DNA of 49,344 bases from Candidatus Omnitrophota bacterium (lineage in GTDB: Bacteria; Omnitrophota; Gorgyraeia; Duberdicusellales; 4484-171). The first letter of the stretch is position 1, and each line of letters begins with the position of its first letter. The notes beneath the pieces were generated by a model. The model did no database searches, was not told the DNA's origin, and was given only the letters and a program-made list of their open reading frames with translations. Shown in pieces: positions 9,560 to 19,419 of this stretch. Position numbers and translations under genes: made by a program. The stretch is from NCBI GenBank assembly GCA_023135905.1, contig JAGLSE010000003.1:1-49344 (forward strand). Reading direction: 5' to 3'.

Positions 9560-10341
9560 AAATAATAGATGATGTTGATGAAATGAATGGAGAAGATTGG
9601 GATAAAGTAATTATGAAGGGAAAACATTATTTGAGGAATAATTTGTTTTGTAAAAAAAAAAATAAAGAGATAATTAGTCTTATTGATAAGTGGGATGAGC
9701 CAGGAAATAAAAAGGTTTTAGTTACGGATTTATTTGAAGATGCTTTGGTCCCCAAGGGCATTTTTGAATGGCTTCAAGGTAGATATCAAATGGTATTTGG
9801 AATTGATATTTCCAAAGAAACAATAAAAAGTTTTTATAGAGATAGAAATATAAATGCAAAAAGATGCTTAGTTTGCGATGTTCGTGAAATATCTTTTAAG
9901 AATAATTCTTTTGATTTAATAGTGTCTGATTCTACTTTAGATCATTTTAAAAATATAGAGTCAGCTTTAACGGAATTATATCGAGTATTAAGACCTGGAG
10001 GTAAATTAATATTAAATCTTAATAATAAGTTTCAATTTTTTTTTTCTTTGAAAATTTGGATAAAAAAAAGATTCAATATAAAAGATTATTCTTATGGATA
10101 TAGTTATTCTTTAAGTTATGCTTATGAATTATTAAAGAGGATAGGTTTTGATATTGATGAGTCTACTTATTTATATTTTTTCCCGCCTTTTTTGAAATTT
10201 TTTATACCTAAGAAGAATAATAAAATTTTGCAGTTTTATGAAAGATGGTTAGACAGATACAATTTATTTGTTAGTAAAAACAAATATCTTAATATATTTA
10301 CGGGTTCTAACTTTGCTATAAAAGCTTTTAAAAAAAAATGA
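9550..10341 (+). CDS. Class I SAM-dependent methyltransferase
   Basis: VFGIDISKETIK, CDVREISFKNNSFDLIVSDSTLDHFKNIESALTELYRVLRPGGKLILNLNN. Confidence 0.85.
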   Translation: MVMKIIDDVDEMNGEDWDKVIMKGKHYLRNNLFCKKKNKEIISLIDKWDEPGNKKVLVTDLFEDALVPKGIFEWLQGRYQMVFGIDISKETIKSFYRDRNINAKRCLVCDVREISFKNNSFDLIVSDSTLDHFKNIESALTELYRVLRPGGKLILNLNNKFQFFFSLKIWIKKRFNIKDYSYGYSYSLSYAYELLKRIGFDIDESTYLYFFPPFLKFFIPKKNNKILQFYERWLDRYNLFVSKNKYLNIFTGSNFAIKAFKKK

Positions 10342-11873
10342 AAATTTTATTAACAGAGCCAATTTCAAATTTTATTCCTGTTAGATTAGGGTTTTATTGT
10401 CCGCATAACGGTATTCTTTCAATTGCAAGTTTTCTTGAGAAATGGGGTTATGATGTGAAAGTCGTTGAACCTTGGATTTTTCGTTTTAATATGAATAAAC
10501 TAGTCAATTATATAAAATGTGAAAGTCCGGATGTAGTAGGTATAACAAGTACGACCTGTACTGCTTATCATGCCATGGTTTTAGCTAAGCTTGTAAAGGA
10601 GATTTCTCCAAAAACAATTGTTATAGTTGGGGGACATCATTTCTCGTTTGCATATTTGGAGAGTTTGGAAATATGTGAAGATATTGATTATATAATAATA
10701 GGAGAAGGCGAACATTCTTTTTTAGATTTAGTAAATTCTTTGAAAAGTGGGAAAAGAAAAATAGACATGAAAGACATACCGGGCTTAGCTTTTAAATTAG
10801 AAAAAAAAATTATTAAAACTCCTCCGCGTCTGTGTATTGAGGATTTAGATGAAATGCCTTTACCTGCTTACCATTTTTTGTTTTTTAAAGATAAAGTTAA
10901 AGCTCCCTTGGCTAGGGGGGGAACAATCGGTTGTGTGTTTTCAAGAGGATGTTCTAATAAATGTACATTTTGTTCAGAATCCTTATTGTGGCAATATAAA
11001 AACAGGTGCAGGGGAGCAGAAAATATTTTAGAAGAAATAAGGCTCTTGGTTGGAAGATATAAAATTTTTGAATTTACGTTTGAAGACGCGGATTTCTTAT
11101 GTAATAGAGAAAGAAATTTAAGATTTTTAGAACTATTAGGCAAGGAACATTTTCGAATTAAATTTAGATTTGCGACGAGAGTAGATATATTGATAGAAAA
11201 TCGAGATATTCTTTACGATTTTCGAAAATTAGGGCTAATCTCCGTGGTTGTAGGCATAGAGAGTTTTTCTCAAAAATGTTTAGATAAATGGGATAAAAAG
11301 ACTCAAGTAGAGCAAATATTTTTAGCTGCCAAATATATCAAAAAGGCTAAAATTCCTGTGTTTGAGGGGTTGACTATTATTGGTTCTTATAATGAGAGTA
11401 AAGAAAATATAAATAAGATATTGATGAAAGCTGAGAAGGTAAAAGTCAATACTCTTTGGTCAACAATATTGACGCCATTTCCTGGAACGCCTTTATATAA
11501 AACAGGAATAAAAGAGAAGACTATTAAAATTTATGATTATCGTAAATATAATATGTATAACGCGGTAATGGAACTTTATAAAATATCTTTAAATAAAATT
11601 GAGATTTACAATATATTAATACATATGAAATGGTTTTATAACCCTGTGAGATGGGCAAAAAGTTTATTTAATCCGCAATGGCGAAAGTTTCAATTTTTTC
11701 AGCTATTTTTCGATTTTAAAATTATTGTGCGAATTTTGTTCTTTGTAGGAGATAAGGCTAATAAAAGAAGTGGTAGATACCAGAGTTTAATAAGATATTT
11801 CCACTATAGACACCTTAACTTTTTAAATAAGAGTAATAAGTCTTTTCGAAGTATTAAAGTTTGGAGAGATTAA
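10338..11873 (+). CDS. B12-binding domain radical SAM protein
   Basis: IIIGEGEHSFLDL, VFSRGCSNKCTFCSESLLW (CxxxCxxC), VVGIESFS, TPFPGTPLY. ATGA overlap with the preceding ORF. Confidence 0.9.
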   Translation: MKILLTEPISNFIPVRLGFYCPHNGILSIASFLEKWGYDVKVVEPWIFRFNMNKLVNYIKCESPDVVGITSTTCTAYHAMVLAKLVKEISPKTIVIVGGHHFSFAYLESLEICEDIDYIIIGEGEHSFLDLVNSLKSGKRKIDMKDIPGLAFKLEKKIIKTPPRLCIEDLDEMPLPAYHFLFFKDKVKAPLARGGTIGCVFSRGCSNKCTFCSESLLWQYKNRCRGAENILEEIRLLVGRYKIFEFTFEDADFLCNRERNLRFLELLGKEHFRIKFRFATRVDILIENRDILYDFRKLGLISVVVGIESFSQKCLDKWDKKTQVEQIFLAAKYIKKAKIPVFEGLTIIGSYNESKENINKILMKAEKVKVNTLWSTILTPFPGTPLYKTGIKEKTIKIYDYRKYNMYNAVMELYKISLNKIEIYNILIHMKWFYNPVRWAKSLFNPQWRKFQFFQLFFDFKIIVRILFFVGDKANKRSGRYQSLIRYFHYRHLNFLNKSNKSFRSIKVWRD

Positions 11874-11879
11874 TTTATA

Positions 11880-13439
11880 ATGATGAAAGTTGTTTTTGTA
11901 GAACCTCCAGCCAATTTTATTCCTGTTCGTCATGGTGTTTATTTTCCGAATAATGGAGTATTATCTCTCGCAGCATATTTAGAGAGTTTTAGATTTGATG
12001 TGAGTATCATTGATTCTTATGTAAACAGGTTTAATTATAAAGATGTGCTTAAAGAAATATCCAAACTAAAACCCAATATAGTGGCTATTAGCAATTCTTT
12101 TACTTTTAAGACATATTATTGCATGGCTATGGCAAAATTGATAAAAGAATATTTCCCTGAGATTATAATTATTGCTGGAGGTATACATTTTTCAGCTGTA
12201 CCGGAAGAAAGTCTTAGGATATGTGATAGTATTGATTATATTATAATGGGAGAGGGAGAAAAGACTATTTTGGAGTTGGTGCAAAAGATATCGAATCGCG
12301 AAAATAAAAATGATTTTTCTGGAGTAAGGGGATTGGCATACATTCTTGATGGTAAATTTATTAAAACTATCCCTAGGCCATTAATTGAAGATATAGATTC
12401 TTTGCCAATTCCCGCATATCATCTTCTGCCTTTGAAGGCTAAAAGAATTCCTTTTTCTTGGCAAAATAGTATAGGGTGTACTTTTTCCCGAGGATGTTTT
12501 TATAAGTGTAAATTTTGTTCTTCAACAACACATTGGAGATATACTTTAAGACGGAGAGGACTTGATAAAATGTTTGAGGAGTTAGAGTTGTTGAATCAAT
12601 GTTACGGTAAAAATTCATTTGTTTTTGGAGATGATGATTTTTTGTACGATAAAGAAAGGAATTCGAATTTTTTAAATGAGATAGAAAAGAGAAAATTGAA
12701 AATAAAATATTCTGTGAGAACAAGAGTTGATGAAATAATAGAGAATAGACAGTTATTGAAAAAGTTTAGAGATACTGGGCTAATTTCGGTTTCTCTGGGG
12801 ATTGAGCGATTTTCAGATAACAATATGAAATTATTATCCAAAAGTTATGATCGTAATTGTGTAGGTGAAGCATTAGAAATGATTAAGCGCGTAAAAATAC
12901 CTATAACCGAGATTTATTTGATTTTTGGTCTACCGAATGATAATCGTTCTGTTTGGATGAATATGATAAGGGAAATAAATAATATGAAACAATTTGTATT
13001 TTTTGTTTCATATCTAACACCGTTACCAGGTACTGTTTTGTCTAAAGAGTTATTTTCTAAAATAAATGTTTGGGATTATAGAAAATATGATTTTATGCAT
13101 CCTATAATAGCAAACAATTACTCATCTTTGGATGAAATGAAAAAATACATTTGGAAGACATCATTCTTTTGGTGGTTTAATCCAAAGATCTTATTATGGA
13201 GTATACAGAACCTATATAATTTTAAATTCTACTTATTTAGACTACTAATGCATTTTAGAGCTGTGAACAATTTTTTTAAATTTTTAATTAAAAGTATTTT
13301 TTTTAAAAAAATAAATGCTTATAGCTCAAATATAGAATTGATTTATAAGAGGCATACGAAATATATTGGACAATCCCATCATATCCAGGTGAATAAGCGG
13401 GGCGGTTTATTGGGTACAAGTTGGGGTTTTATGAAATAA
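11880..13439 (+). CDS. B12-binding domain radical SAM protein, paralog of preceding gene
   Basis: IIMGEGEKTILEL, TFSRGCFYKCKFCSSTTHW, SLGIERFS, TPLPGTVL. Confidence 0.9.
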   Translation: MMKVVFVEPPANFIPVRHGVYFPNNGVLSLAAYLESFRFDVSIIDSYVNRFNYKDVLKEISKLKPNIVAISNSFTFKTYYCMAMAKLIKEYFPEIIIIAGGIHFSAVPEESLRICDSIDYIIMGEGEKTILELVQKISNRENKNDFSGVRGLAYILDGKFIKTIPRPLIEDIDSLPIPAYHLLPLKAKRIPFSWQNSIGCTFSRGCFYKCKFCSSTTHWRYTLRRRGLDKMFEELELLNQCYGKNSFVFGDDDFLYDKERNSNFLNEIEKRKLKIKYSVRTRVDEIIENRQLLKKFRDTGLISVSLGIERFSDNNMKLLSKSYDRNCVGEALEMIKRVKIPITEIYLIFGLPNDNRSVWMNMIREINNMKQFVFFVSYLTPLPGTVLSKELFSKINVWDYRKYDFMHPIIANNYSSLDEMKKYIWKTSFFWWFNPKILLWSIQNLYNFKFYLFRLLMHFRAVNNFFKFLIKSIFFKKINAYSSNIELIYKRHTKYIGQSHHIQVNKRGGLLGTSWGFMK

Positions 13440-13453
13440 TATTTTTATAAAAA

Positions 13454-15028
13454 ATGGAAGAAGATAAATCAAAAAAAAATTTAGTTCTTATTTTTTTTAT
13501 AGGCGTTATTTTAAGACTATATAAATTAGGCGAACATAACCTTTGGCATGATGAAGCGTTTATGGTCTTTTTATGCCAGTATCCGTTTAAAGTGGTATCT
13601 AATATAATCCTGCAAGGGCCGCTACATATGCTGATGGTAAAGTATTTTATTCATATGACTAATGCAAATGAGTTTTTTTTAAGGCTACCTGCTATGTTTT
13701 TTGGCTGTATCTCTATCCCTTTATTATATTTTTTTGTTAAATTATTGTTTAACAAAAAAATTGCTATTATAGCGTCGTTTCTTTTGGCTGTTTCTCCTTT
13801 TCATATTTGGTATTCTCAAGAATTAGCTCGATATTCTCAGGCTATGTTTTTTGGGCTTTGGGCGAATTATCTTTTTGTAAGATTTTTAAAAGATGATAAA
13901 CGATGGATATGGTTGTTACTAATTATTGTTCAAACTTTATCGTTTTATACGAGTTATATTTTATTTTTAGCTTTAGCACCCCAATTAATCATAGTATTGA
14001 TGCCAGCATATAGAAAAAAAATAAAAATTTGGATGTTATCTACAGTTATAGCTTTGTTTTTATTTTGCCCCCTTGCGAAAATTTTTTATACTCATTTTAA
14101 TAGCGTAAATGATAAGTTTTGGATACCTAATATCAGTTTTTTTGATATATATATATTATTCTGTAATTTTAATCTTGGTTATACAGTTAGTCCGAATGTT
14201 TTTTTAATATGTATAGTTTTATTATTAGGTCTTATAGTTTCGGGTTTGAAATCCAGCATTATTAATTATAAAAGAGCAATTCTTATTGTTGGTATTTTTT
14301 TTATCATACCTTTGGGCGCGCTTTTGATAATCTCATTATCTACTCCTATATTTATATCACGGATTGCTATACCTTTTTATCCTTATTATTTGGTTTTTTT
14401 AAGCTTAGGTATTGAAAGTTATAGGAGAATAAATTTACAAAAGGGCATTATTTTTTTTTTAATTTTACTTAATACCTTTTCCTTAGTAAATTATTTTAAT
14501 TATAAGATTCCGTCTGAAAAAGAATATCATATAGGTGTTTTTGAAAGAATACCTATTCAACCGGTTGTAGATTATTTGAAAAATAGGGTTCAAGATGACG
14601 ACATAATAGCTTTTTCTAATAGCTCTTATGATTTCCCCTTTTATTATTATTGGGGTGAAGGGTATAAAAGTTTTTATTTTATATTTCCTGAGGTTCAAGA
14701 TATTTATTATAGGGGAATATTCTATAAAAACAAAAAGGTTAGAAAATCTTATAGGACTGATTTGTTGAGTTTGAGTAATTATAAAAAAGACCCCGTATTT
14801 TATGATAATTATGGGTATAGAGGTTCTTATTATATTGATTTAACGGGGAAGAGATTTTTAAAATTTAATAGAATCTGGCTTGTTTCGGGTGGATGGGAAA
14901 AAAATTATAAATTGGATCATAATTCACAAGCCGTTATTGATTGGATGAGAGCTAATTATTTGCTTGTTTCTGAAAAGTGGATAAATGGGGTTTTAGTTGG
15001 CCATTATTCTAAGCCCGAGATAAAGTAA
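13454..15028 (+). CDS. GT39/ArnT-like integral membrane glycosyltransferase
   Basis: Multi-TM protein with N-terminal GEHNLWHDEAFMVFL (acidic loop motif of PMT_2-type GTs) and AVSPFHIWYSQELARYSQAMFFGLWANYLF. Confidence 0.8.
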   Translation: MEEDKSKKNLVLIFFIGVILRLYKLGEHNLWHDEAFMVFLCQYPFKVVSNIILQGPLHMLMVKYFIHMTNANEFFLRLPAMFFGCISIPLLYFFVKLLFNKKIAIIASFLLAVSPFHIWYSQELARYSQAMFFGLWANYLFVRFLKDDKRWIWLLLIIVQTLSFYTSYILFLALAPQLIIVLMPAYRKKIKIWMLSTVIALFLFCPLAKIFYTHFNSVNDKFWIPNISFFDIYILFCNFNLGYTVSPNVFLICIVLLLGLIVSGLKSSIINYKRAILIVGIFFIIPLGALLIISLSTPIFISRIAIPFYPYYLVFLSLGIESYRRINLQKGIIFFLILLNTFSLVNYFNYKIPSEKEYHIGVFERIPIQPVVDYLKNRVQDDDIIAFSNSSYDFPFYYYWGEGYKSFYFIFPEVQDIYYRGIFYKNKKVRKSYRTDLLSLSNYKKDPVFYDNYGYRGSYYIDLTGKRFLKFNRIWLVSGGWEKNYKLDHNSQAVIDWMRANYLLVSEKWINGVLVGHYSKPEIK

Positions 15029-15329
15029 CTGAATTAATAAACGCAGGGTTTTTCCCAACTTTGACACTTTATTGTGAAAATCTATTGAAAACAAAAGAAA
15101 TTTAAAATTTCCCAGGCACTACATTTTTTAAATAATATATGGAGTTAATCTTTGCTTAATATTCATTAATCTGTAAATCTTTTTTACTTTTATTGTTATT
15201 CGTGAAGGTGAATTGTAACGTATTTTACGTTTTTTATCAAAAGGCACTGTTGCTAAATTAATTAAAAAGTAAGTCAAGAAAAAATATTTGTTATTTGATT
15301 GCGTATCCCGGTAACTTTTACCAGTGATT

Positions 15330-15590
15330 CCGTAGCTTGCCACGGGGTAATTGATCTATCATTTATTTTGTTAATTGTAAAATTCATGTTCAATTTACAC
15401 GCTCACGCGCTTACAAAAAAATGATAATGCTCATGTTGAACAGAAAAACTGGACTACTGTTCTGTCTTGCTATACAATATCTACAGAATGAAGAATATCT
15501 TAATCGTAAAATTTATTTTTACTGATTTTTCCTTCAGTAATACTGTTTGTGATTTAATGAAACACCCTCTTGGTAAAATTTATTTATGAT
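15330..15590 (+). pseudogene. Decayed integrase-type (DDE, rve-like) transposase remnant
   Basis: 15391-15462 translates QFTRSRAYKKNDNAHVEQKNWTTV, matching the 'FTRSRPYKKNDNxxVEQKNW' signature of integrase-type transposases. Flanked by frame-shifted pieces (LIYHLFC; LQNEEYLNRKIYFY). Confidence 0.65.
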
Positions 15591-15675
15591 TCAATTGGAC
15601 AATAGGGGTAAATAGTAATTATATTTTACTAAAAATCAAAATTATATTAATCAGATTTTAATATTAGATTTACTT

Positions 15676-16410
15676 ATGGAATCGTCAAAAGAATATAAAT
15701 TATCAATAATTATTCCAGTATTTAATGAGGAAGAGTGTATAGACAGTCTTTTGGCAGAACTGAAAGTTATTTTAACCAAATATAAAATACTTTATGAGAT
15801 AGTTATTGTAAACGATGATTCTACCGATTCTACATTGCTGATAGTTAAAAAGCATGTTGATCAAGATAGTAAAATATTTCTGATTAATAATCCTGAGAGG
15901 CGTGGTTTGGGTCGATGTTTGAGATTTGGATTTGAGAATAGTATCGGTGATATCATTGTTGTTGTAATGGGTGATCATGCTGATAATATTAATGATATAC
16001 CAGCAATGCTTAATAAGATAATTCATGATGGTTTTGATTTTGTTTGTGCTTCTCGATATATGAAAGATGGAGAAGCACAACAGAATAATTTTTTAAAGGG
16101 TAGGATTTCTAAATTATTGGGTAGGATAACTAATTTTATATTGAAAGTACCTACTTTAGATTCAACGAATGCTTATAAAATGTTTCGACGCGAATTATTA
16201 AATAACATTGGACCTTTAAAATCTAAATATTATACCCTTGGATTCGAATTAGTAATTAAATCTTATTTAAAGGGTTTTAAAATAACAGAAATCGCTACTA
16301 TTTGGAAGGAAAGGACTTTAGGTAATTCTCATTTTAAATGTTTGAGAGAAGGAATGGAATATTTGCAGTGGTTTTTAATTCTCATGTCGAAGTATAAAAA
16401 TAAAAAATAG
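15676..16410 (+). CDS. Glycosyltransferase family 2 (DPM1-like)
   Basis: LSIIIPVFNEEECIDSLL, EIVIVNDDSTDST, RGLGRCLRFGFENSIGDIIVVVMGDHADN. Confidence 0.88.
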   Translation: MESSKEYKLSIIIPVFNEEECIDSLLAELKVILTKYKILYEIVIVNDDSTDSTLLIVKKHVDQDSKIFLINNPERRGLGRCLRFGFENSIGDIIVVVMGDHADNINDIPAMLNKIIHDGFDFVCASRYMKDGEAQQNNFLKGRISKLLGRITNFILKVPTLDSTNAYKMFRRELLNNIGPLKSKYYTLGFELVIKSYLKGFKITEIATIWKERTLGNSHFKCLREGMEYLQWFLILMSKYKNKK

Positions 16411-16750
16411 TTATAAGTATTTAAAAATAGTCTTTTTTGATTTATATTTAATTTAATGTTAAAGGGAAATAAAATTTATAATATTAATTGATTTTGGAGC
16501 AGGTATTTTTCCGATAAAGGAGGGGGGTGAAATGAACATGATGGCTTTAACCTAAGGGTTTAAAACTTTTTCATTTGAGAAAGTATTGATATGAAGTGAT
16601 GAAAAGATAAATTTTTTTTTAGATAAACTTTAAATTCCTTGTTAGTTAAGTTCCAAAAAGGGGTTTTTTATAAGAATTGGTCATTTAGGAATTCAAAAAA
16701 GTTTAATAAAATAAGGCTTTTTATAAGGGCGTCTTTGGCAATTTGATTTA

Positions 16751-16779
16751 TTGACACTAAACAATTTAAAGGATATATT
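16751..16779 (+). promoter_or_regulatory. Strong sigma70-like promoter upstream of the FAD oxidoreductase gene
   Basis: TTGACA (16751-16756), 17-nt spacer, TATATT (16774-16779), in a 418-bp intergenic region. Confidence 0.55.
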
Positions 16780-16837
16780 AATAATTTAAAATCAATATAT
16801 TGAAATAAATAATTTTTTTTAGTAAAAATTGGCTATT

Positions 16838-18151
16838 ATGAATAATAAATCTATTGTTATTGTTGGAGCAGGCATTAGTGGCCTAACTATAGGTTATGAG
16901 TTAGTTAAGAAAGGGTTTAAAGTAGTTGTTGTTGAGAAAGAAAATACGGTAGGCGGTCTTGCAAAAAGCTTTAAGTATGATAGTTGTACTTTTGATATTG
17001 GCCCTCATCGTTTTTTTACCAGTGTATCTTGGATTACAAGATTTATTAAAAGAATTTTAAGAGATGATATAGTTACTATCCCTCGTGATAGTAAAGTGTA
17101 CTTCAAAGGAAAATATCATCAATGGCCGTTACGTCCGAATATTTTTTTCAATCTTCCTTTAAGTTTTCAGGTTAAAACCGTGCGTGATTTGATTTTCAAA
17201 ATTTTTAAAAAAAATAAAAATGCCAGTAATTTTCAAGAGGGCGTATTAAATAATTACGGTCCTACAATATATAAATCTTTTTTTAGAGAGTATACTAAGA
17301 AATTTATGGGAATTTCCCCAAATATGCTGGACGTTGATTGGGCTAATACAGGTATGGCTATGGCAATTATTGATAAACAGCTTCCTCATACCCATCTTTG
17401 GGATTTATTTAGGCTTAGTATTAAGCCTCAATTAAGTCCAACATTATTCTTGTATCCTAAAGGGGGCATTGGTTCGTTTTGTGATAATCTGATGGAAGGT
17501 ATCCGTAAAGAAGGAGGAATTATTCTAACAGGTGAAAACATTAAAAACATTACTTGTAAAAATGAAAAAATACAATCACTTAGTACAAATAATGAAACTT
17601 TAGAGTGTGATAAACTGATATGGACCGGCTCAATTAATGATATTGCCCGGCTACTGAACTTTTCGGAAACCAATTTAAAATATCTTTCTTTGATTTCTTA
17701 TAATATTGTATTAAACAACAGGACTAGAGATTTTTTTCAGTGGTGTTATTTTGGAGAAAAAGATATTATATTTAATAGGGTTACTAATCCCGTCATGTTT
17801 GATGAAAGTTTAGTGCCTAAAAATAAATCTGGTTTATGTGTGGAAGTTACTTGTAAGGAGAATGATGAAGTTTGGAATCATCCCGATAAATTAGTTGACA
17901 GGATAAAACAGGATCTTATAAAAGTTGGTTTGATTGGTAAGCGTGAGGATATTGATTTTACAAATATTGAACGTGTTTTAAATGCTTACCCAATATACGA
18001 TTTAGGATATAGTCATAGACTTCGAAAAGTTAAGAATGATCTTGGTATATATAAAAATCTTATTTTAGCTGGGAGAACCGGGTTGTTTTGGTATAAAAAT
18101 ATGGATGAGTGTATTTCTAACAGTTTTAATATCATAAGGAAATGCTTATAA
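16838..18151 (+). CDS. FAD/NAD(P)-dependent amine-oxidase/UGM-like oxidoreductase
   Basis: Rossmann IVIVGAGISGLTIGYELVKKGFKVVVVEKENTVGGLAKSF and DIGPHRFF. The ORF track starts at TTG 16829; ATG at 16838 is preferred. Confidence 0.85.
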   Translation: MNNKSIVIVGAGISGLTIGYELVKKGFKVVVVEKENTVGGLAKSFKYDSCTFDIGPHRFFTSVSWITRFIKRILRDDIVTIPRDSKVYFKGKYHQWPLRPNIFFNLPLSFQVKTVRDLIFKIFKKNKNASNFQEGVLNNYGPTIYKSFFREYTKKFMGISPNMLDVDWANTGMAMAIIDKQLPHTHLWDLFRLSIKPQLSPTLFLYPKGGIGSFCDNLMEGIRKEGGIILTGENIKNITCKNEKIQSLSTNNETLECDKLIWTGSINDIARLLNFSETNLKYLSLISYNIVLNNRTRDFFQWCYFGEKDIIFNRVTNPVMFDESLVPKNKSGLCVEVTCKENDEVWNHPDKLVDRIKQDLIKVGLIGKREDIDFTNIERVLNAYPIYDLGYSHRLRKVKNDLGIYKNLILAGRTGLFWYKNMDECISNSFNIIRKCL

Positions 18152-18189
18152 AAAGTTAAATTTTTATAGCATAAAATTTTTAAAATAGT

Positions 18190-19419
18190 ATGTATATTGT
18201 CCCACGATTTAAACCGAATTTTTCATTTAAAAAAATAGCTAAAGTGTTGATAAAGAGTTTTAGTAATACTTTAAACCCTTATGAAAATCAAAAAAACCGG
18301 CAACTATTGGAAGGAAAATTTGCTGAATATCTTGGTGTAAAAAATGCAATTTGTGTGCCTTCAGCAAGAATGGGATTATTTTTGATTTTGAAGAATTTGG
18401 GCTTATCCAGAAGTAGTGAAGTCATATTGCCAGCATTTACTTATTGGGCTGTCCCCGAAATCGTTAAATTTTTAAAGTATAATCCGATATTTGTAGATAT
18501 TAATTCTCAGAGTTGGGATTTAGATGTTTCGTCTATTGAGGCAAGAGTAACCTCTAAAACCAAGGCTATTATTCCGACCCATTTATATGGTCTGCCTTGT
18601 AATATGGATGAAGTTGTTAGAATAGCTAAAAAATATAATTTAGTTATTATCGGCGATTGTGTGCAAGCTTACGGTTCTGAGTATAAAGGGCAAAAATCCG
18701 CTATTTTAGGAGATGCGGCATATTTTAGTTTTGGAGTTACAAAGAATGTATTCCTTTTAGGCGGTGGGCTGGTAGTTACTGATAAAAATGATCTAGCAGC
18801 AAAGATTCGAAATGAAGTCAATGAATATGATTTTTTAAATAAATCGCAGATATTTAAAAGGGTGTTTGAATCCTTAATTATGAAAACGGTTACTCATCCA
18901 TTTATTTTTCCTTATGGTTTGTTTCCTATTATTTGTTTATTTAATCTGGGGGATTTAGATATTATAGATAAAGTTTATGATGCAAAAAAAAAGTTGGATA
19001 ATAAATTACCAAAAGAGTATTATCGTTTAGTCCCGTATTATTTGCAAATCGAAGCCGGTTTTGAAGAGCTAAAAAAAATAGATTTATTAAATAATAAACG
19101 GATACAACATGCTTCGTATTTTATAGATAATTTAAAAGGAGTCAAAGGGTTAACCCTTCCGTATTTTCCACAAGGAAATATAAAAAATATTTTTACCAGT
19201 TTCCCCCTACAAACTGAAAACAGGAGTTTTTTGAAGAATAAGTTATTAAAAAAAGGGATAGATGTGTCTTATGGCTATATGAAGGCTCATGATGTGAATT
19301 GTCCTAATGCAGTTCGTTTGGAAAAGAATATTTTACATTTACCGGTATACCCGGGGTTAGATAAAAAAGAGGTTAAATATATTTGTGACTCTATTAAGAA
19401 AATATTAAATAATGCTTAG
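18190..19419 (+). CDS. DegT/DnrJ/EryC1/StrS-family PLP aminotransferase
   Basis: VILPAFTYWAVPEIVKFLKYNPIFVDI, IIPTHLYGLPCNMDEV, IGDCVQAYGSEYKGQ, AYFSFGVTKNVFLLGGGLVVT (conserved Lys). Confidence 0.88.
   Translation: MYIVPRFKPNFSFKKIAKVLIKSFSNTLNPYENQKNRQLLEGKFAEYLGVKNAICVPSARMGLFLILKNLGLSRSSEVILPAFTYWAVPEIVKFLKYNPIFVDINSQSWDLDVSSIEARVTSKTKAIIPTHLYGLPCNMDEVVRIAKKYNLVIIGDCVQAYGSEYKGQKSAILGDAAYFSFGVTKNVFLLGGGLVVTDKNDLAAKIRNEVNEYDFLNKSQIFKRVFESLIMKTVTHPFIFPYGLFPIICLFNLGDLDIIDKVYDAKKKLDNKLPKEYYRLVPYYLQIEAGFEELKKIDLLNNKRIQHASYFIDNLKGVKGLTLPYFPQGNIKNIFTSFPLQTENRSFLKNKLLKKGIDVSYGYMKAHDVNCPNAVRLEKNILHLPVYPGLDKKEVKYICDSIKKILNNA

Noticed and set aside
10849-11031. 60-aa plus-strand ORF inside the 10338 gene
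   Set aside because: Out-of-frame overlap with a confident radical SAM gene; no independent support.
15061-15088. TTGACA followed by TATTGA as a promoter downstream of the GT39 gene
   Set aside because: The -10 match is poor (about 3/6) and the sequence runs into the transposase remnant; not reported as a feature.
15128-15343. 71-aa minus-strand ORF in the intergenic region
   Set aside because: No recognisable motif; it lies antisense to and just upstream of the transposase remnant, so likely spurious.
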